Assembly: GCF_034343125.1 (NCBI RefSeq)
Contig: NZ_CP139957.1
Span: 2,533,501-2,597,500 of the forward strand
DNA from: Caldicellulosiruptor danielii
GTDB taxonomy: Bacteria; Bacillota; Thermoanaerobacteria; Caldicellulosiruptorales; Caldicellulosiruptoraceae
DNA: 64,000 nucleotides
Reading direction: 5' to 3'
The notes beneath the pieces were generated by a model, which searched no databases, was not told where the DNA came from, and saw only the letters and a list, made by a program, of their open reading frames with translations. A program made the position numbers and the translations under genes. This document shows, piece by piece, positions 1 through 8,270 of the stretch (its first letter is position 1; every line of letters starts with the position of its first letter).

Positions 1-2
1 TA

Positions 3-86
3 GAAGCTTTAGAGGACACAACAATGTTTTGGCTGGAAGGTCCTCTTATGGGTAAAAAACGAAAAGGACATCAATATGAGCCATGA
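3..86 (+). CDS. Possible 3' end of a gene entering from the left
   Basis: From base 3 an open frame of 27 codons runs to TGA at 84-86. Its composition is protein-like (it includes MFWLEGPLMGKKRK), suggesting the C-terminus of a protein that begins outside the window. I do not recognise the family. A near-repeat of TATGAGCCAT follows at about 76-115. The fragment is short, so the frame could be open by chance. Confidence 0.3.
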   Translation, partial: EALEDTTMFWLEGPLMGKKRKGHQYEP

Positions 87-120
87 ATTATGAGACATAG
101 TATGAGCCATAAATATGATA

Positions 121-149
121 TTGAAAAGAGTTTGGTTTTACTGTAAAAT
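121..149 (+). promoter_or_regulatory. Sigma-A type promoter for the riboswitch-ATPase transcript
   Basis: A -35 box TTGAAA (121-126) and a -10 box TAAAAT (144-149) are separated by 17 bp. This places the transcription start near 156, about 40 nt before the riboswitch core. Confidence 0.5.
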
Positions 150-190
150 AGTAAATAGCTTTTGGATAAAAACAAAAATAAGTTCTGCTA

Positions 191-305
191 TTTGTTAAAA
201 GGGAGTAGCACCAAAAGCCTTGTCCTCAACATTCGCGAGAAAGGTATTTTAAAAGACCTTTCTCTGGGGATAAGGGCCCAAAATAGGGTGTGCGAGACTT
301 TTAAC
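191..305 (+). ncRNA. yybP-ykoY family (Mn2+-sensing) riboswitch
   Basis: The leader holds the family's hallmarks: GGGAGTAGC at 201-209, TCAACATTCG at about 226-235, and a closing GCGAGACTTTTAAC at 292-305. The closing P1 stem is visible: GTTAAAAG at 194-201 pairs with CTTTTAAC at 298-305. The 3' strand of P1 is also the start of the terminator's 5' arm, so forming P1 should prevent termination. This family is known to turn on Mn2+ export and cation-ATPase genes when Mn2+ binds, which matches the gene downstream. Assignment is by eye from conserved segments. Confidence 0.85.
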
Positions 306-344
306 ATGTGACTCACCATCACATGTTAAAAGTCTTTTTTATTT
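296..344 (+). terminator. Riboswitch-controlled intrinsic terminator
   Basis: A perfect 16-bp inverted repeat (296-311 with 319-334, loop 312-318) is followed by TTTTTTATTT. Its 5' arm overlaps the 3' strand of riboswitch P1, giving mutually exclusive folds upstream of the P-type ATPase. Confidence 0.9.
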
Positions 345-430
345 GTCTTTAAAAAGATTTTACAAAACCCATAATAGTTTTGTTAGCAGTTTTAAAAACA
401 CTTCAAAAACACTTTTGAAGAAGGAGGGAT

Positions 431-3094
431 TTGAGCTTGAATCAAAATTTTTCTGATTTTCACTCTAAAACTATTAAGACCGTTTTGGAGAATTTCAAAA
501 CAAGTTTAAGCGGACTTTCCTATCAAGAGGCAGAAGAAAGACTTAAAGTGTACGGAAAAAACGTAATTGAAGAAGGAAAAAAGAAATCCATATTTGCTCT
601 TTTCCTGGAACAATTCAAGAATGTAATGGTACTTGTACTTTTTGCTGCGGCTATAATCTCTATTCTTCTTGGTGAAGCAGCAGATGCCGCAATCATCTTG
701 GCAGTACTGCTCATCAATGCAGTCTTTGGAGTTGCGCAGGAACTAAAAGCTGAAAAAGCCATTGATGCTCTCAAAAAGCTTAATATGCCCTATGCAAAAG
801 TTTACAGAGATGGACATTTGATGCAAATCAAAACTGATGAAATTGTTGTTGGTGATATAATTGAGATTGAAGCGGGAGATATTGTCCCAGCAGACCTGAG
901 ACTCATTGAAAGTTTCAATCTTAAAATTGATGAGTCAGCTTTAACTGGAGAATCTGTCCCTGTTGAAAAAGATGCAAATAGTGTTCTTGATAAGTCAACT
1001 CCTCTTGCAGAAAGAACCAATATGGCTTTCATGGGAACAATTGTAACATATGGTCGAGCAAAAGGCGTGGTTGTTTCAACAGGTATGAAAACAGAGATAG
1101 GCAAAATTGCAAACTTTGTCAACCTACAGTCTGCGATTGATACTAAAACTCCTCTCCATGAGAAGTTAGAAGAAATTGGGAAATATCTCACAGTTGCAAT
1201 TCTTGCAATAGCATTTATTGTCTTTATAACAGGATTGCTTTATAAGCGAGATGTATTTGAAATGTTTTTGACAGCTGTGTCATTGGCTGTTGCTGCAATC
1301 CCTGAAGGACTTCCTGCCGTTGTGACAATTGTTCTGGCAATTGGCGTTCAAAGAATGGCAAAACGAAACGCTATAATAAGAAGATTGTCTTCAATTGAGA
1401 CATTAGGAAGAGTAGAAGTTATTTGCTCTGACAAAACAGGGACACTTACTCAAAACAAGATGAATGTCGTAAAAGTCTATTGTAACAATACCTTGTTCGA
1501 AAATCTTGAGCACGAAGATAAAACATCTAAAACCTTACTTCAGATAATGGCACTATGTAATGACGTCAAACTTGATTTAGTTGACAAAAAACCTCAGTTT
1601 ATAGGAGACCCTACCGAAATTGCCTTGGTAAAATTTGCTTATGAAAAAGGATTAAACAAGAATGCCATCGAAAAGGTTTTTAAAAGAGTGTACGAAATAC
1701 CTTTTGACTCTGTAAGAAAAATGATGACAACTGTACACGAAGTCAAAAATGATGAAAAACTTCTGGTATTTTCCAAAGGTGCTGTGGATGTGATAATTAA
1801 TAAGTGCAAGTTTATAATGGTAAATGGTGAAATACTCTCTCTTGATGAAAATACAAACCAAAAAATACTGCAAGCAAACAAAGAAATGACATCAAACGCC
1901 CTTCGAGTATTGGCATTTGCTTATAAAGAAATTGATAAAAATGAGTTAGAAGATGAAAATTCTATTGAAGATAGCCTCATCTTTATAGGACTTGTTGGAA
2001 TGATTGACCCGCCAAGGAAAGAAGCTTATGGAGCAGTTGAAGTGTGCTACCAAGCAGGAATCACACCTGTGATGATAACAGGTGACCACAAAGACACAGC
2101 TTTAGCCATTGCAAAAGAATTAAAAATAATTGATACAAGCAAAGAAGAACTTTCACAGGTTTTGACTGGTAGTGAAATTGAAAAATTAGATGAGCAGCAG
2201 CTAAAAGAAAAAGTAAAAGAAGTGAGAGTATATGCAAGAGTCTCTCCAGAGCACAAATTAAGAATTGTTGATGCATGGAAAAGTCATGGCAAAATAGTTG
2301 CTATGACAGGTGATGGTGTAAACGACGCACCTGCTTTAAAAGCTGCTGATATTGGAATTGGTATGGGAATAACCGGAACTGATGTTACCAAAAATGTATC
2401 TGATGTTATTCTGGCTGACGATAACTTTGCAACAATTGTTGCAGCTGTTGAAGAAGGAAGAAAGATTTATGACAACATACGAAAGACCATACAATTTTTG
2501 CTTTCTTCAAACATTGGAGAGGTTGTAACACTCTTTTTTGCAACACTTTTAAACTGGGTAGTATTGTATCCAATTCATATCTTGTGGGTAAACCTTGTAA
2601 CTGATACGTTCCCTGCTCTGGCACTTGGCATGGAAAAAGCAGAAAGTGATGTAATGAAGAGAAAACCAAAGAAAACTTCAGAAAATATTTTTGCAGGTGG
2701 GCTTGGTTTTTCAATTTTGTATCAAGGTTTTCTAAAAGGTTTGATAACATTACTGGTCTTCTTTATTGGGAACAAATTATATGGCCACAAAACTGCCATC
2801 ACTATGACTTTCATGGTATTGAGCCTCATACAACTTACACATGCATACAATGTGCGTTCAAACATTAATTCGCTGTTTAAAATGGGTGTATTTTCAAACA
2901 AATATTTAAATCTTGCTTTTATAGCGTCGTTTCTGCTTCAGGTTGTAGTGCTATTAGTTCCGCCACTGAGAGAGCTATTTAAGCTCTCCTACCTCAATTT
3001 TTCACAATGGACAATCGTAATTGTTGCGTCACTTTCTATTATCCCAATTGTGGAAGTTGTAAAATATTTCACACGACATTTCCATAAAGAATAA
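431..3094 (+). CDS. P-type cation-transporting ATPase (Ca2+/Mn2+ type, P2A)
   Basis: This is an ATP-driven cation pump of the SERCA/PMR1 class, 887 residues, acting in the cytoplasmic membrane. Visible motifs are TGES at 172-175, PEGLP at 291-295 in M4, the phosphorylation motif DKTGTLT with Asp334, and GDGVND around 627-632. NxxE in M5 (SSNIGEVV) and NLVTD in M6 also match Ca2+-site residues of SERCA; M8 appears to have Gln where SERCA has a site-I Glu. The start is TTG at 431 behind AAGGAGGG. Because it lies behind a Mn2+ riboswitch, Mn2+ efflux is the likely role, with Ca2+ transport also possible. Confidence 0.92.
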   Translation: MSLNQNFSDFHSKTIKTVLENFKTSLSGLSYQEAEERLKVYGKNVIEEGKKKSIFALFLEQFKNVMVLVLFAAAIISILLGEAADAAIILAVLLINAVFGVAQELKAEKAIDALKKLNMPYAKVYRDGHLMQIKTDEIVVGDIIEIEAGDIVPADLRLIESFNLKIDESALTGESVPVEKDANSVLDKSTPLAERTNMAFMGTIVTYGRAKGVVVSTGMKTEIGKIANFVNLQSAIDTKTPLHEKLEEIGKYLTVAILAIAFIVFITGLLYKRDVFEMFLTAVSLAVAAIPEGLPAVVTIVLAIGVQRMAKRNAIIRRLSSIETLGRVEVICSDKTGTLTQNKMNVVKVYCNNTLFENLEHEDKTSKTLLQIMALCNDVKLDLVDKKPQFIGDPTEIALVKFAYEKGLNKNAIEKVFKRVYEIPFDSVRKMMTTVHEVKNDEKLLVFSKGAVDVIINKCKFIMVNGEILSLDENTNQKILQANKEMTSNALRVLAFAYKEIDKNELEDENSIEDSLIFIGLVGMIDPPRKEAYGAVEVCYQAGITPVMITGDHKDTALAIAKELKIIDTSKEELSQVLTGSEIEKLDEQQLKEKVKEVRVYARVSPEHKLRIVDAWKSHGKIVAMTGDGVNDAPALKAADIGIGMGITGTDVTKNVSDVILADDNFATIVAAVEEGRKIYDNIRKTIQFLLSSNIGEVVTLFFATLLNWVVLYPIHILWVNLVTDTFPALALGMEKAESDVMKRKPKKTSENIFAGGLGFSILYQGFLKGLITLLVFFIGNKLYGHKTAITMTFMVLSLIQLTHAYNVRSNINSLFKMGVFSNKYLNLAFIASFLLQVVVLLVPPLRELFKLSYLNFSQWTIVIVASLSIIPIVEVVKYFTRHFHKE

Positions 3095-3107
3095 TTCCAA
3101 AAGCTTT

Positions 3108-3150
3108 GTCAAGAAGAGGCACAAAACGCCTCTTCTTGACACTTTTTATT
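3108..3150 (+). terminator. Intrinsic terminator after the P-type ATPase
   Basis: GTCAAGAAGAGGC (3108-3120) pairs with GCCTCTTCTTGAC (3128-3140) and is followed by ACTTTTTATT. It separates the ATPase from the exchanger gene, so the latter probably has its own promoter. Confidence 0.85.
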
Positions 3151-3201
3151 TAAGAGTAGTATTCTTAGTAAGAAACATTAACAAAAGAAAGGGATGACAA
3201 A

Positions 3202-4209
3202 ATGGTAGAAGGATATGTCTTAAAACTGATTATTTCTTTATTTGTTATACTTATGGGCTGTACCTTTTTTACAAATGCTGTTGAATGGTTTGGAAAAAAG
3301 TTAAACCTTGCCGAGGGAGCAATTGGAAGCATTTTAGCTGCGGTTGGCACAGCTTTGCCAGAAACCATTATACCCATTATTGCTATCCTTTTTTCAAAGG
3401 GTGAAAGTTCAAATGAAGTTGGAATTGGTGCGATTGCCGGTGCACCTTTTATGCTTGGAACACTTGCTTTTTTCATCACAGGTCTGGCAGTTATAATTTA
3501 CACATTGCTTAAAAAAAGAACCCTAAAAATGAATGTCGACCTGAGTGCATTTGAAAGAGACCTTACCTACTTTATGATTGTGTATGGCATTGCTGTTGCA
3601 ACAACTTTTATACAAAACCATAAGCTAATTAGAACAATAATTGCTATCATTCTTTTTGTTGCTTATCTTATCTATATAAAAAAGACTTTGGCGGATGAGT
3701 CTGAAAATGAAGAAACACAAAAGCTTGAAGAGCTGTACTTTACAAGGTTTTTAAAACTTCCAAACAACTTTCTTTGGATAAGCGCCCAGCTTATTCTCTC
3801 ACTTGCTATAATAATCTTTGGTGCTCGCCTTTTTGTCGAATATGTACAGAAAGTGGCAACCTTGATTGGAATCTCAGCACTTGTTCTTTCAATCATCATC
3901 ACGCCAATTGCAACAGAGCTTCCTGAAAAGCTGAATTCTGTAATATGGATTGGTAAGAAAAAAGACACGCTTGCACTTGGAAATATAACAGGTGCTATGG
4001 TATTTCAGTCGTCCGTTCCTGTTGTTTTTGGCATAATTTTTACGCCATGGAACTTAAAAGGAATTACAATGGTATCTGCTATTTTGGCTTTTTCGTCTTC
4101 TGTTTTAAATATTCTGTGGGTTAAAATTAGAAAGAATGTTAATCCATTTGCGCTTTTGTTTGGTGGAGTGCTGTATCTTATATTTATAGCTTACGTTTTC
4201 TGGATATAA
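3202..4209 (+). CDS. Sodium/calcium exchanger-family membrane protein (CaCA)
   Basis: A 335-residue multi-pass membrane protein of the Ca2+/cation antiporter superfamily. It carries the two inverted alpha repeats of the family: GTALPE at 49-54 and ITPIATELPEKLNS near 233-246, the segments that line the ion pathway. About ten hydrophobic segments are visible, with a short charged loop between the halves (around 160-175). ATG at 3202 follows AAAGGGATG. It sits directly after the cation ATPase, so both may serve divalent-cation homeostasis, but a strong terminator separates them. The ion exchanged cannot be read from sequence. Confidence 0.85.
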   Translation: MVEGYVLKLIISLFVILMGCTFFTNAVEWFGKKLNLAEGAIGSILAAVGTALPETIIPIIAILFSKGESSNEVGIGAIAGAPFMLGTLAFFITGLAVIIYTLLKKRTLKMNVDLSAFERDLTYFMIVYGIAVATTFIQNHKLIRTIIAIILFVAYLIYIKKTLADESENEETQKLEELYFTRFLKLPNNFLWISAQLILSLAIIIFGARLFVEYVQKVATLIGISALVLSIIITPIATELPEKLNSVIWIGKKKDTLALGNITGAMVFQSSVPVVFGIIFTPWNLKGITMVSAILAFSSSVLNILWVKIRKNVNPFALLFGGVLYLIFIAYVFWI

Positions 4210-4279
4210 TTGTATAGATTTTTATTCCATGTCTGTGTTATAATTAAGAAAAATAAGTAAAGTTTTAAGGAGAAAAGCA

Positions 4280-4801
4280 ATGAGTGATAGGGAAATATTG
4301 GAGTTAATACTTGAAAAAGTAACTATAATTGACCAAAAGGTTGACAGGCTTGAAAAGAGGGTTGAAAATCTTGAAAAGAGAGTTGAAAACCTTGAAAAGA
4401 AAGTTGAAGCCCTCGAAAGGAGAGTTGAAAGCCTCGAAAGAAGAGTTGAGAGTCTCGAAAGAAGAGTAGAAAGCCTTGAAAAGAGAATGGATTCACTTGA
4501 GGCAAGAGTTGAAAAGTTAGAACTTCAGGTTGCAGAAAACACCCAGATTTTAAAAGCCTTAGAGCACTTAGCGCAGGTAAACAAAGTGGAACATGACAAT
4601 TTTACCCATCAGCTTGCACGGGTTGAAGGGCTACTTTCTTCTGAGATACCAAAAAAGAAAGAAGAACATCAGCTGCTTTTTGTAAAGACCGAGGAAAATT
4701 CTGAGAAGATAACAAGGCCTGAAAAAGACATGGTTGTGATTGAATCTGTTTGTGGTAAGAATATGCAAGATATAGCATTTTTGAAAGGTGTAAAAAATTA
4801 A
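4280..4801 (+). CDS. Coiled-coil heptad-repeat protein of unknown function
   Basis: A 173-residue hydrophilic protein. Residues of about 17-85 are almost pure heptads of the form LEKRVEN/LERRVES, predicting one long parallel coiled coil. The rest is charged and less regular. There is no signal peptide or membrane segment. ATG at 4280 follows AAGGAG. Similar short coiled-coil proteins occur in thermophilic Firmicutes, but I know of no assigned role. It is a single-gene unit with its own terminator. Confidence 0.8.
   Translation: MSDREILELILEKVTIIDQKVDRLEKRVENLEKRVENLEKKVEALERRVESLERRVESLERRVESLEKRMDSLEARVEKLELQVAENTQILKALEHLAQVNKVEHDNFTHQLARVEGLLSSEIPKKKEEHQLLFVKTEENSEKITRPEKDMVVIESVCGKNMQDIAFLKGVKN
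4349..4516 (+). repeat. In-frame tandem 21-bp coding repeat (8 units)
   Basis: Eight consecutive 21-bp units begin with CTTGAAAAG or CTCGAAAG variants, each encoding one heptad of the coiled coil. Adjacent units differ by a few bases, which points to duplication followed by drift. Such an array can gain or lose units without breaking the frame. Confidence 0.85.
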
Positions 4802-4816
4802 AGAGCATTTACATAC

Positions 4817-4849
4817 AAAAAGCTGCCAACCTACGTGGCAGCTTTTTTA
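4817..4849 (+). terminator. Intrinsic terminator after the coiled-coil gene
   Basis: AAAAAGCTGCCA pairs with TGGCAGCTTTTTT around a 7-nt loop, ending in a T-rich tract. Confidence 0.9.
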
Positions 4850-4900
4850 TTTGCATCTTTGTAATATTTTCAGCTCTATCTATTTTTTTTATTTAACAAA

Positions 4901-4930
4901 TTGTTAACACATTGTGATATAGTTTATACT
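4901..4930 (+). promoter_or_regulatory. Candidate promoter of the ABC exporter operon
   Basis: TTGTTA (4901-4906) and TATACT (4925-4930) are spaced by 18 bp. A second TATAAT overlaps at 4930-4935. The start codon follows about 50 nt later behind GGAGGAGGG. Confidence 0.5.
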
Positions 4931-4984
4931 ATAATTAAAGTTGAGCGCCCATATACTTTATTGATTTTGGAGGAGGGATAATTT

Positions 4985-5938
4985 TTGATAAAGGTTGAAC
5001 ATTTAACCAAAAAGTATGGCCAGCACTATGCAATTCACGACATCTCATTTGAAGTGCAAAAGGGGGAAATTGTTGGTTTTTTGGGCCCAAACGGTGCTGG
5101 AAAATCTACCACAATGAATATCATAACAGGGTATTTATCACCTACAGAAGGAACAGCCTACGTTGATGGATTCGACATCTTAGAAGAGCCTGAAGAAGTG
5201 AAAAAAAGAATTGGATACCTTCCTGAAAACCCACCGCTTTATATGGACATGACTGTGCAAGAATACCTTGATTTTGTGAGCGACATTAAAAAGGTAGACA
5301 AAAAAGAGAAAAAAAGAAGCATGGACAAGATAATGGAAACTGTTGGCATTGCCCATGTGAGAAACAGGCTCATAAAAAATCTTTCAAAAGGTTATAAGCA
5401 AAGAGTTGGACTTGCCCAGGCTTTGATTGGAAATCCACCTGTTTTGATTTTGGACGAACCTACAATCGGACTTGACCCAAAGCAGATAATTGAGATTAGG
5501 TCTGTAATTAAGAATCTTCGAAGTGAACACACAATAATTTTAAGCTCACATATCTTGCCAGAGGTAAGTGCTGTCTGCGAAAGAGTTTTAATAATAAACA
5601 AAGGAAAAATAGTTGCAAGTGACACGCCTGAGAATCTATCTAAAAGACTTACCCACGGAAGCAAACTTCAGCTAAGAGTATTGGGTCAAAGACAAAAGGT
5701 TTATGGGATACTTGAAAAGGTACCGGGTGTAAAATACATAGAATTTATTGGTCCAAAAGAACCAAACACCGTTGAGGTCATTGTTGAATCAGAAAACGAC
5801 GTAGATATAAGGGCAGATATATTCTATGCGCTGAGCGAGGCAAAACTTCCTATTCTGATGATGAGAGCGGTTGACCTGACGCTTGAGGAGATATTCCTGC
5901 AGCTCACAACTGAGGAGAAGGAGGCTGAAGCTGTATGA
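4985..5938 (+). CDS. ABC transporter ATP-binding protein (GldA-like)
   Basis: This is the ATPase subunit of an ABC-2 type system, 317 residues. Walker A GPNGAGKST lies at 34-42, the signature LSKGYKQ at 133-139 and Walker B LILDEP at 154-159. The C-terminal third beyond about residue 220 is the extension common in ABC-2 exporters. The start is TTG at 4985, behind a strong GGAGGAGGG site. The stop overlaps the next start by 4 bp, so it is translationally coupled to its permease. Together with the next three genes it forms the widespread Gld-type unit; in most Firmicutes the substrate is unknown. Confidence 0.9.
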   Translation: MIKVEHLTKKYGQHYAIHDISFEVQKGEIVGFLGPNGAGKSTTMNIITGYLSPTEGTAYVDGFDILEEPEEVKKRIGYLPENPPLYMDMTVQEYLDFVSDIKKVDKKEKKRSMDKIMETVGIAHVRNRLIKNLSKGYKQRVGLAQALIGNPPVLILDEPTIGLDPKQIIEIRSVIKNLRSEHTIILSSHILPEVSAVCERVLIINKGKIVASDTPENLSKRLTHGSKLQLRVLGQRQKVYGILEKVPGVKYIEFIGPKEPNTVEVIVESENDVDIRADIFYALSEAKLPILMMRAVDLTLEEIFLQLTTEEKEAEAV

Positions 5939-6798
5939 GTGCAGTTTTGAAAAAAGAGTTAAAAATATATTTCTCAACACCGACAGGATACATATTCATG
6001 GGATTTTTCCTTTTGATTTCAGGATTTTTCTACGCAGTGTCAAACCTGTTTCCAGCAAGCCCAAACTATACATCAGTGCTTGGTAATATAACATTCATAT
6101 TCTTGGTTGTTGTACCAGTGCTTACAATGAGACTTTTGAGCGAAGAGGCAAGAACAAAGACTGACCAGCTTCTTTTGACATCGCCGTTGAAACTTACTGA
6201 GATTGTGCTTGGTAAGTATTTGGCTGCTGTTACTGTTTTTGTGATCACCATTGCCGTTACCGTATTGTATCCCATAATACTTTCTTTTTACGGTGACATT
6301 CCTGTGGCAGAAACCTTGGGTGCATATATAGGATTTTTCCTTCTTGGCTGTTCATTTATCTCAATAGGTCTTTTTATATCATCACTGACAGACAACCAGT
6401 TCATTGCAGCTGTGGTGACATTTTCTGCCCTGCTTTTGACATGGGTTATAGACTGGCTGGAAAGTGCACTTCCAACAGATAGAGTTGCAGGATTTGTATT
6501 TGTTCTAATCCTTGTAGGTCTGGTTAGCGCATGGATTTACTTCACAATAAGAAATATAATCATTAGTGTATCAGCAGCAATTTTAGGAGCGGGAGCATTT
6601 GTTGCCGTATACATTTTAAAACCAGAGTTTTATGACAATGCTATAGTTAGATTTTTCAAATGGTTTTCACTTCTAAGCAGATATCAAAAATTTACAAATG
6701 GACTTTTGGACTTATCATCAATAGTTTACTATCTATCTTTTATATTTGTGTTCATATTCCTCACAATTAGAGTGCTTGAGAAAAGAAGATGGAGCTAA
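5935..6798 (+). CDS. ABC-2 type permease (GldF-like)
   Basis: A 287-residue membrane protein with about six hydrophobic segments, the permease partner of the preceding ATPase. It starts at the ATG that overlaps the ATPase stop (ATGA). The early pattern of one helix, then a cytoplasmic loop holding MRLLSEEARTKTDQLL, is typical of ABC-2/GldF permeases. The next gene follows 14 nt later. Substrate unknown. Confidence 0.88.
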   Translation: MSAVLKKELKIYFSTPTGYIFMGFFLLISGFFYAVSNLFPASPNYTSVLGNITFIFLVVVPVLTMRLLSEEARTKTDQLLLTSPLKLTEIVLGKYLAAVTVFVITIAVTVLYPIILSFYGDIPVAETLGAYIGFFLLGCSFISIGLFISSLTDNQFIAAVVTFSALLLTWVIDWLESALPTDRVAGFVFVLILVGLVSAWIYFTIRNIIISVSAAILGAGAFVAVYILKPEFYDNAIVRFFKWFSLLSRYQKFTNGLLDLSSIVYYLSFIFVFIFLTIRVLEKRRWS

Positions 6799-6812
6799 AA
6801 AAGGGGGAAGAA

Positions 6813-8270
6813 ATGGTGAAGCTCGATTTAAAGAGTATAAAAAGCTCATTTAAGACAAGAAAGTTCAAATATGGCGGATATGCTGCAATGCTGACAGCCT
6901 CTGTAATTGCTATTCTGATAGTTCTAAACCTTTTGGTAGGTCAAATTCCAGCAAAGCTTGACCTTACACACAACAGACTATACTCACTTTCAAAGCCCAC
7001 GATTGACCTTTTGAAAAATCTGAAAAAGGATGTCACAATCTATGCTCTTTTCCCGGCCGGAAATGAAAACCCTGTAATTTCAGAGTTTATCCAGAAATAT
7101 GCTGAAAAATCCTCGCATGTAAAAATCAAATACATAGACCCTTATAAAAACCCAGGTTTTGTTAAAAAATATGACACAAGTGGTTCAGGCATTGATGAAG
7201 GTTCGCTCATTGTTGAAAGCGGCACTAAATTTAGAGTAATAAACAGATACGACATGGTTGACTATTCATACAATGAGCAGACAGGCGAATCAAATGTAAC
7301 TGGTCTTACAATTGAACAAAAACTGACACCTGCCATTTTGTATGTTACATCTGACAAAAGCCCTGTTTTGTACGAACTAAAAGGTCATGGAGAGGACACG
7401 CTTGTTGGGCTTGGCATCTCAAGCGAGATTGAAGCTGCAAATTTTGAAATAAAGGATTTAAATCTTCTTACTGAAAAAAGTGTTCCGCAGGATGCATCGG
7501 CTGTTGTAGTTATCTCACCTAAGACTGATATATCTGACATAGAGTTAAAGAAACTAAAAGATTATATAAACAGTGGTGGAAGAGTTCTATTTTTGATGGA
7601 CCTTCTCAAAGATGAACTCAAAAACTTTAACAGTCTTTTTGAAAGCTTAGGAGTAAGGCTTGAACATGGTGTTGTTATGGAAGGAGATAACAACTACAAT
7701 GCAGGCAATCCTGTATGGATATTGCCAAAGCTTGAATCACATGATATTGTAAACCCAATAGATTTAAACAATATGTATATGCTCTTACCAAGTGCTCAGC
7801 CAATTGTTGAGACAAAATTTAAAAAAAGAACAATTACTATTGAAAAACTCCTTACAACAACTTCAAATTCGTGGCTCAGAAAAGATTTAAAATCAACATC
7901 GCTTAGCAAAGAAAAAGGTGATATAAGTGGTCCATTTACTTTAGCTGTTGCAATTACCGACAAGGCAGACGCTCTCAATACCAAGCTCAGACCAAGAGAT
8001 GCAAAGGTTGTGATAGTTGGCAATGCAACATTTTTAAATGCTCAGTTTTCAAAAAACGTTCCTGGAAACCTGAACTTTGTTGTAAATAGCCTCAATTGGC
8101 TACAAGATAAAAAAGATACTCTGCAAATCCAGCCAAAGGACCTTACAACTTTCAGGCTCAATATTAGCACATCACAGGCTATGGTCTGGGCAGCAATAAC
8201 TGTTGTTGGAATTCCAATTGTTATTCTGGTATTAGGACTAACTGTATGGCTGAGGAGGAGACATCTATGA
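6813..8270 (+). CDS. GldG-like ABC-associated extracytoplasmic protein
   Basis: A protein of about 485 residues with one membrane helix near the N-terminus and another at the very C-terminus (before LRRRHL). A large domain between them faces outside. This is the architecture of GldG-type proteins (DUF4350/GldG region) that accompany GldA/GldF. I chose ATG at 6813 because AAGGGGGAAGAA sits just before it; an in-frame ATG at 6789 has no such site. The protein probably works with the permease at the membrane. Biochemical role unknown. Confidence 0.82.
   Translation: MVKLDLKSIKSSFKTRKFKYGGYAAMLTASVIAILIVLNLLVGQIPAKLDLTHNRLYSLSKPTIDLLKNLKKDVTIYALFPAGNENPVISEFIQKYAEKSSHVKIKYIDPYKNPGFVKKYDTSGSGIDEGSLIVESGTKFRVINRYDMVDYSYNEQTGESNVTGLTIEQKLTPAILYVTSDKSPVLYELKGHGEDTLVGLGISSEIEAANFEIKDLNLLTEKSVPQDASAVVVISPKTDISDIELKKLKDYINSGGRVLFLMDLLKDELKNFNSLFESLGVRLEHGVVMEGDNNYNAGNPVWILPKLESHDIVNPIDLNNMYMLLPSAQPIVETKFKKRTITIEKLLTTTSNSWLRKDLKSTSLSKEKGDISGPFTLAVAITDKADALNTKLRPRDAKVVIVGNATFLNAQFSKNVPGNLNFVVNSLNWLQDKKDTLQIQPKDLTTFRLNISTSQAMVWAAITVVGIPIVILVLGLTVWLRRRHL

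Noticed and set aside
1..120. Short repeated TATGAGCCAT elements as transposon ends
   Set aside because: No transposase sequence or inverted terminal repeat is visible; two near copies alone are not enough.
4323..4505. Antisense frame over the coiled-coil repeats
   Set aside because: It is a periodic mirror of the heptad array with low-complexity translation and no ribosome site.
4349..4516. Regular 21-bp repeats as a possible CRISPR or satellite array
   Set aside because: There are no spacers. The units are contiguous, in frame, and encode heptads within one ORF.
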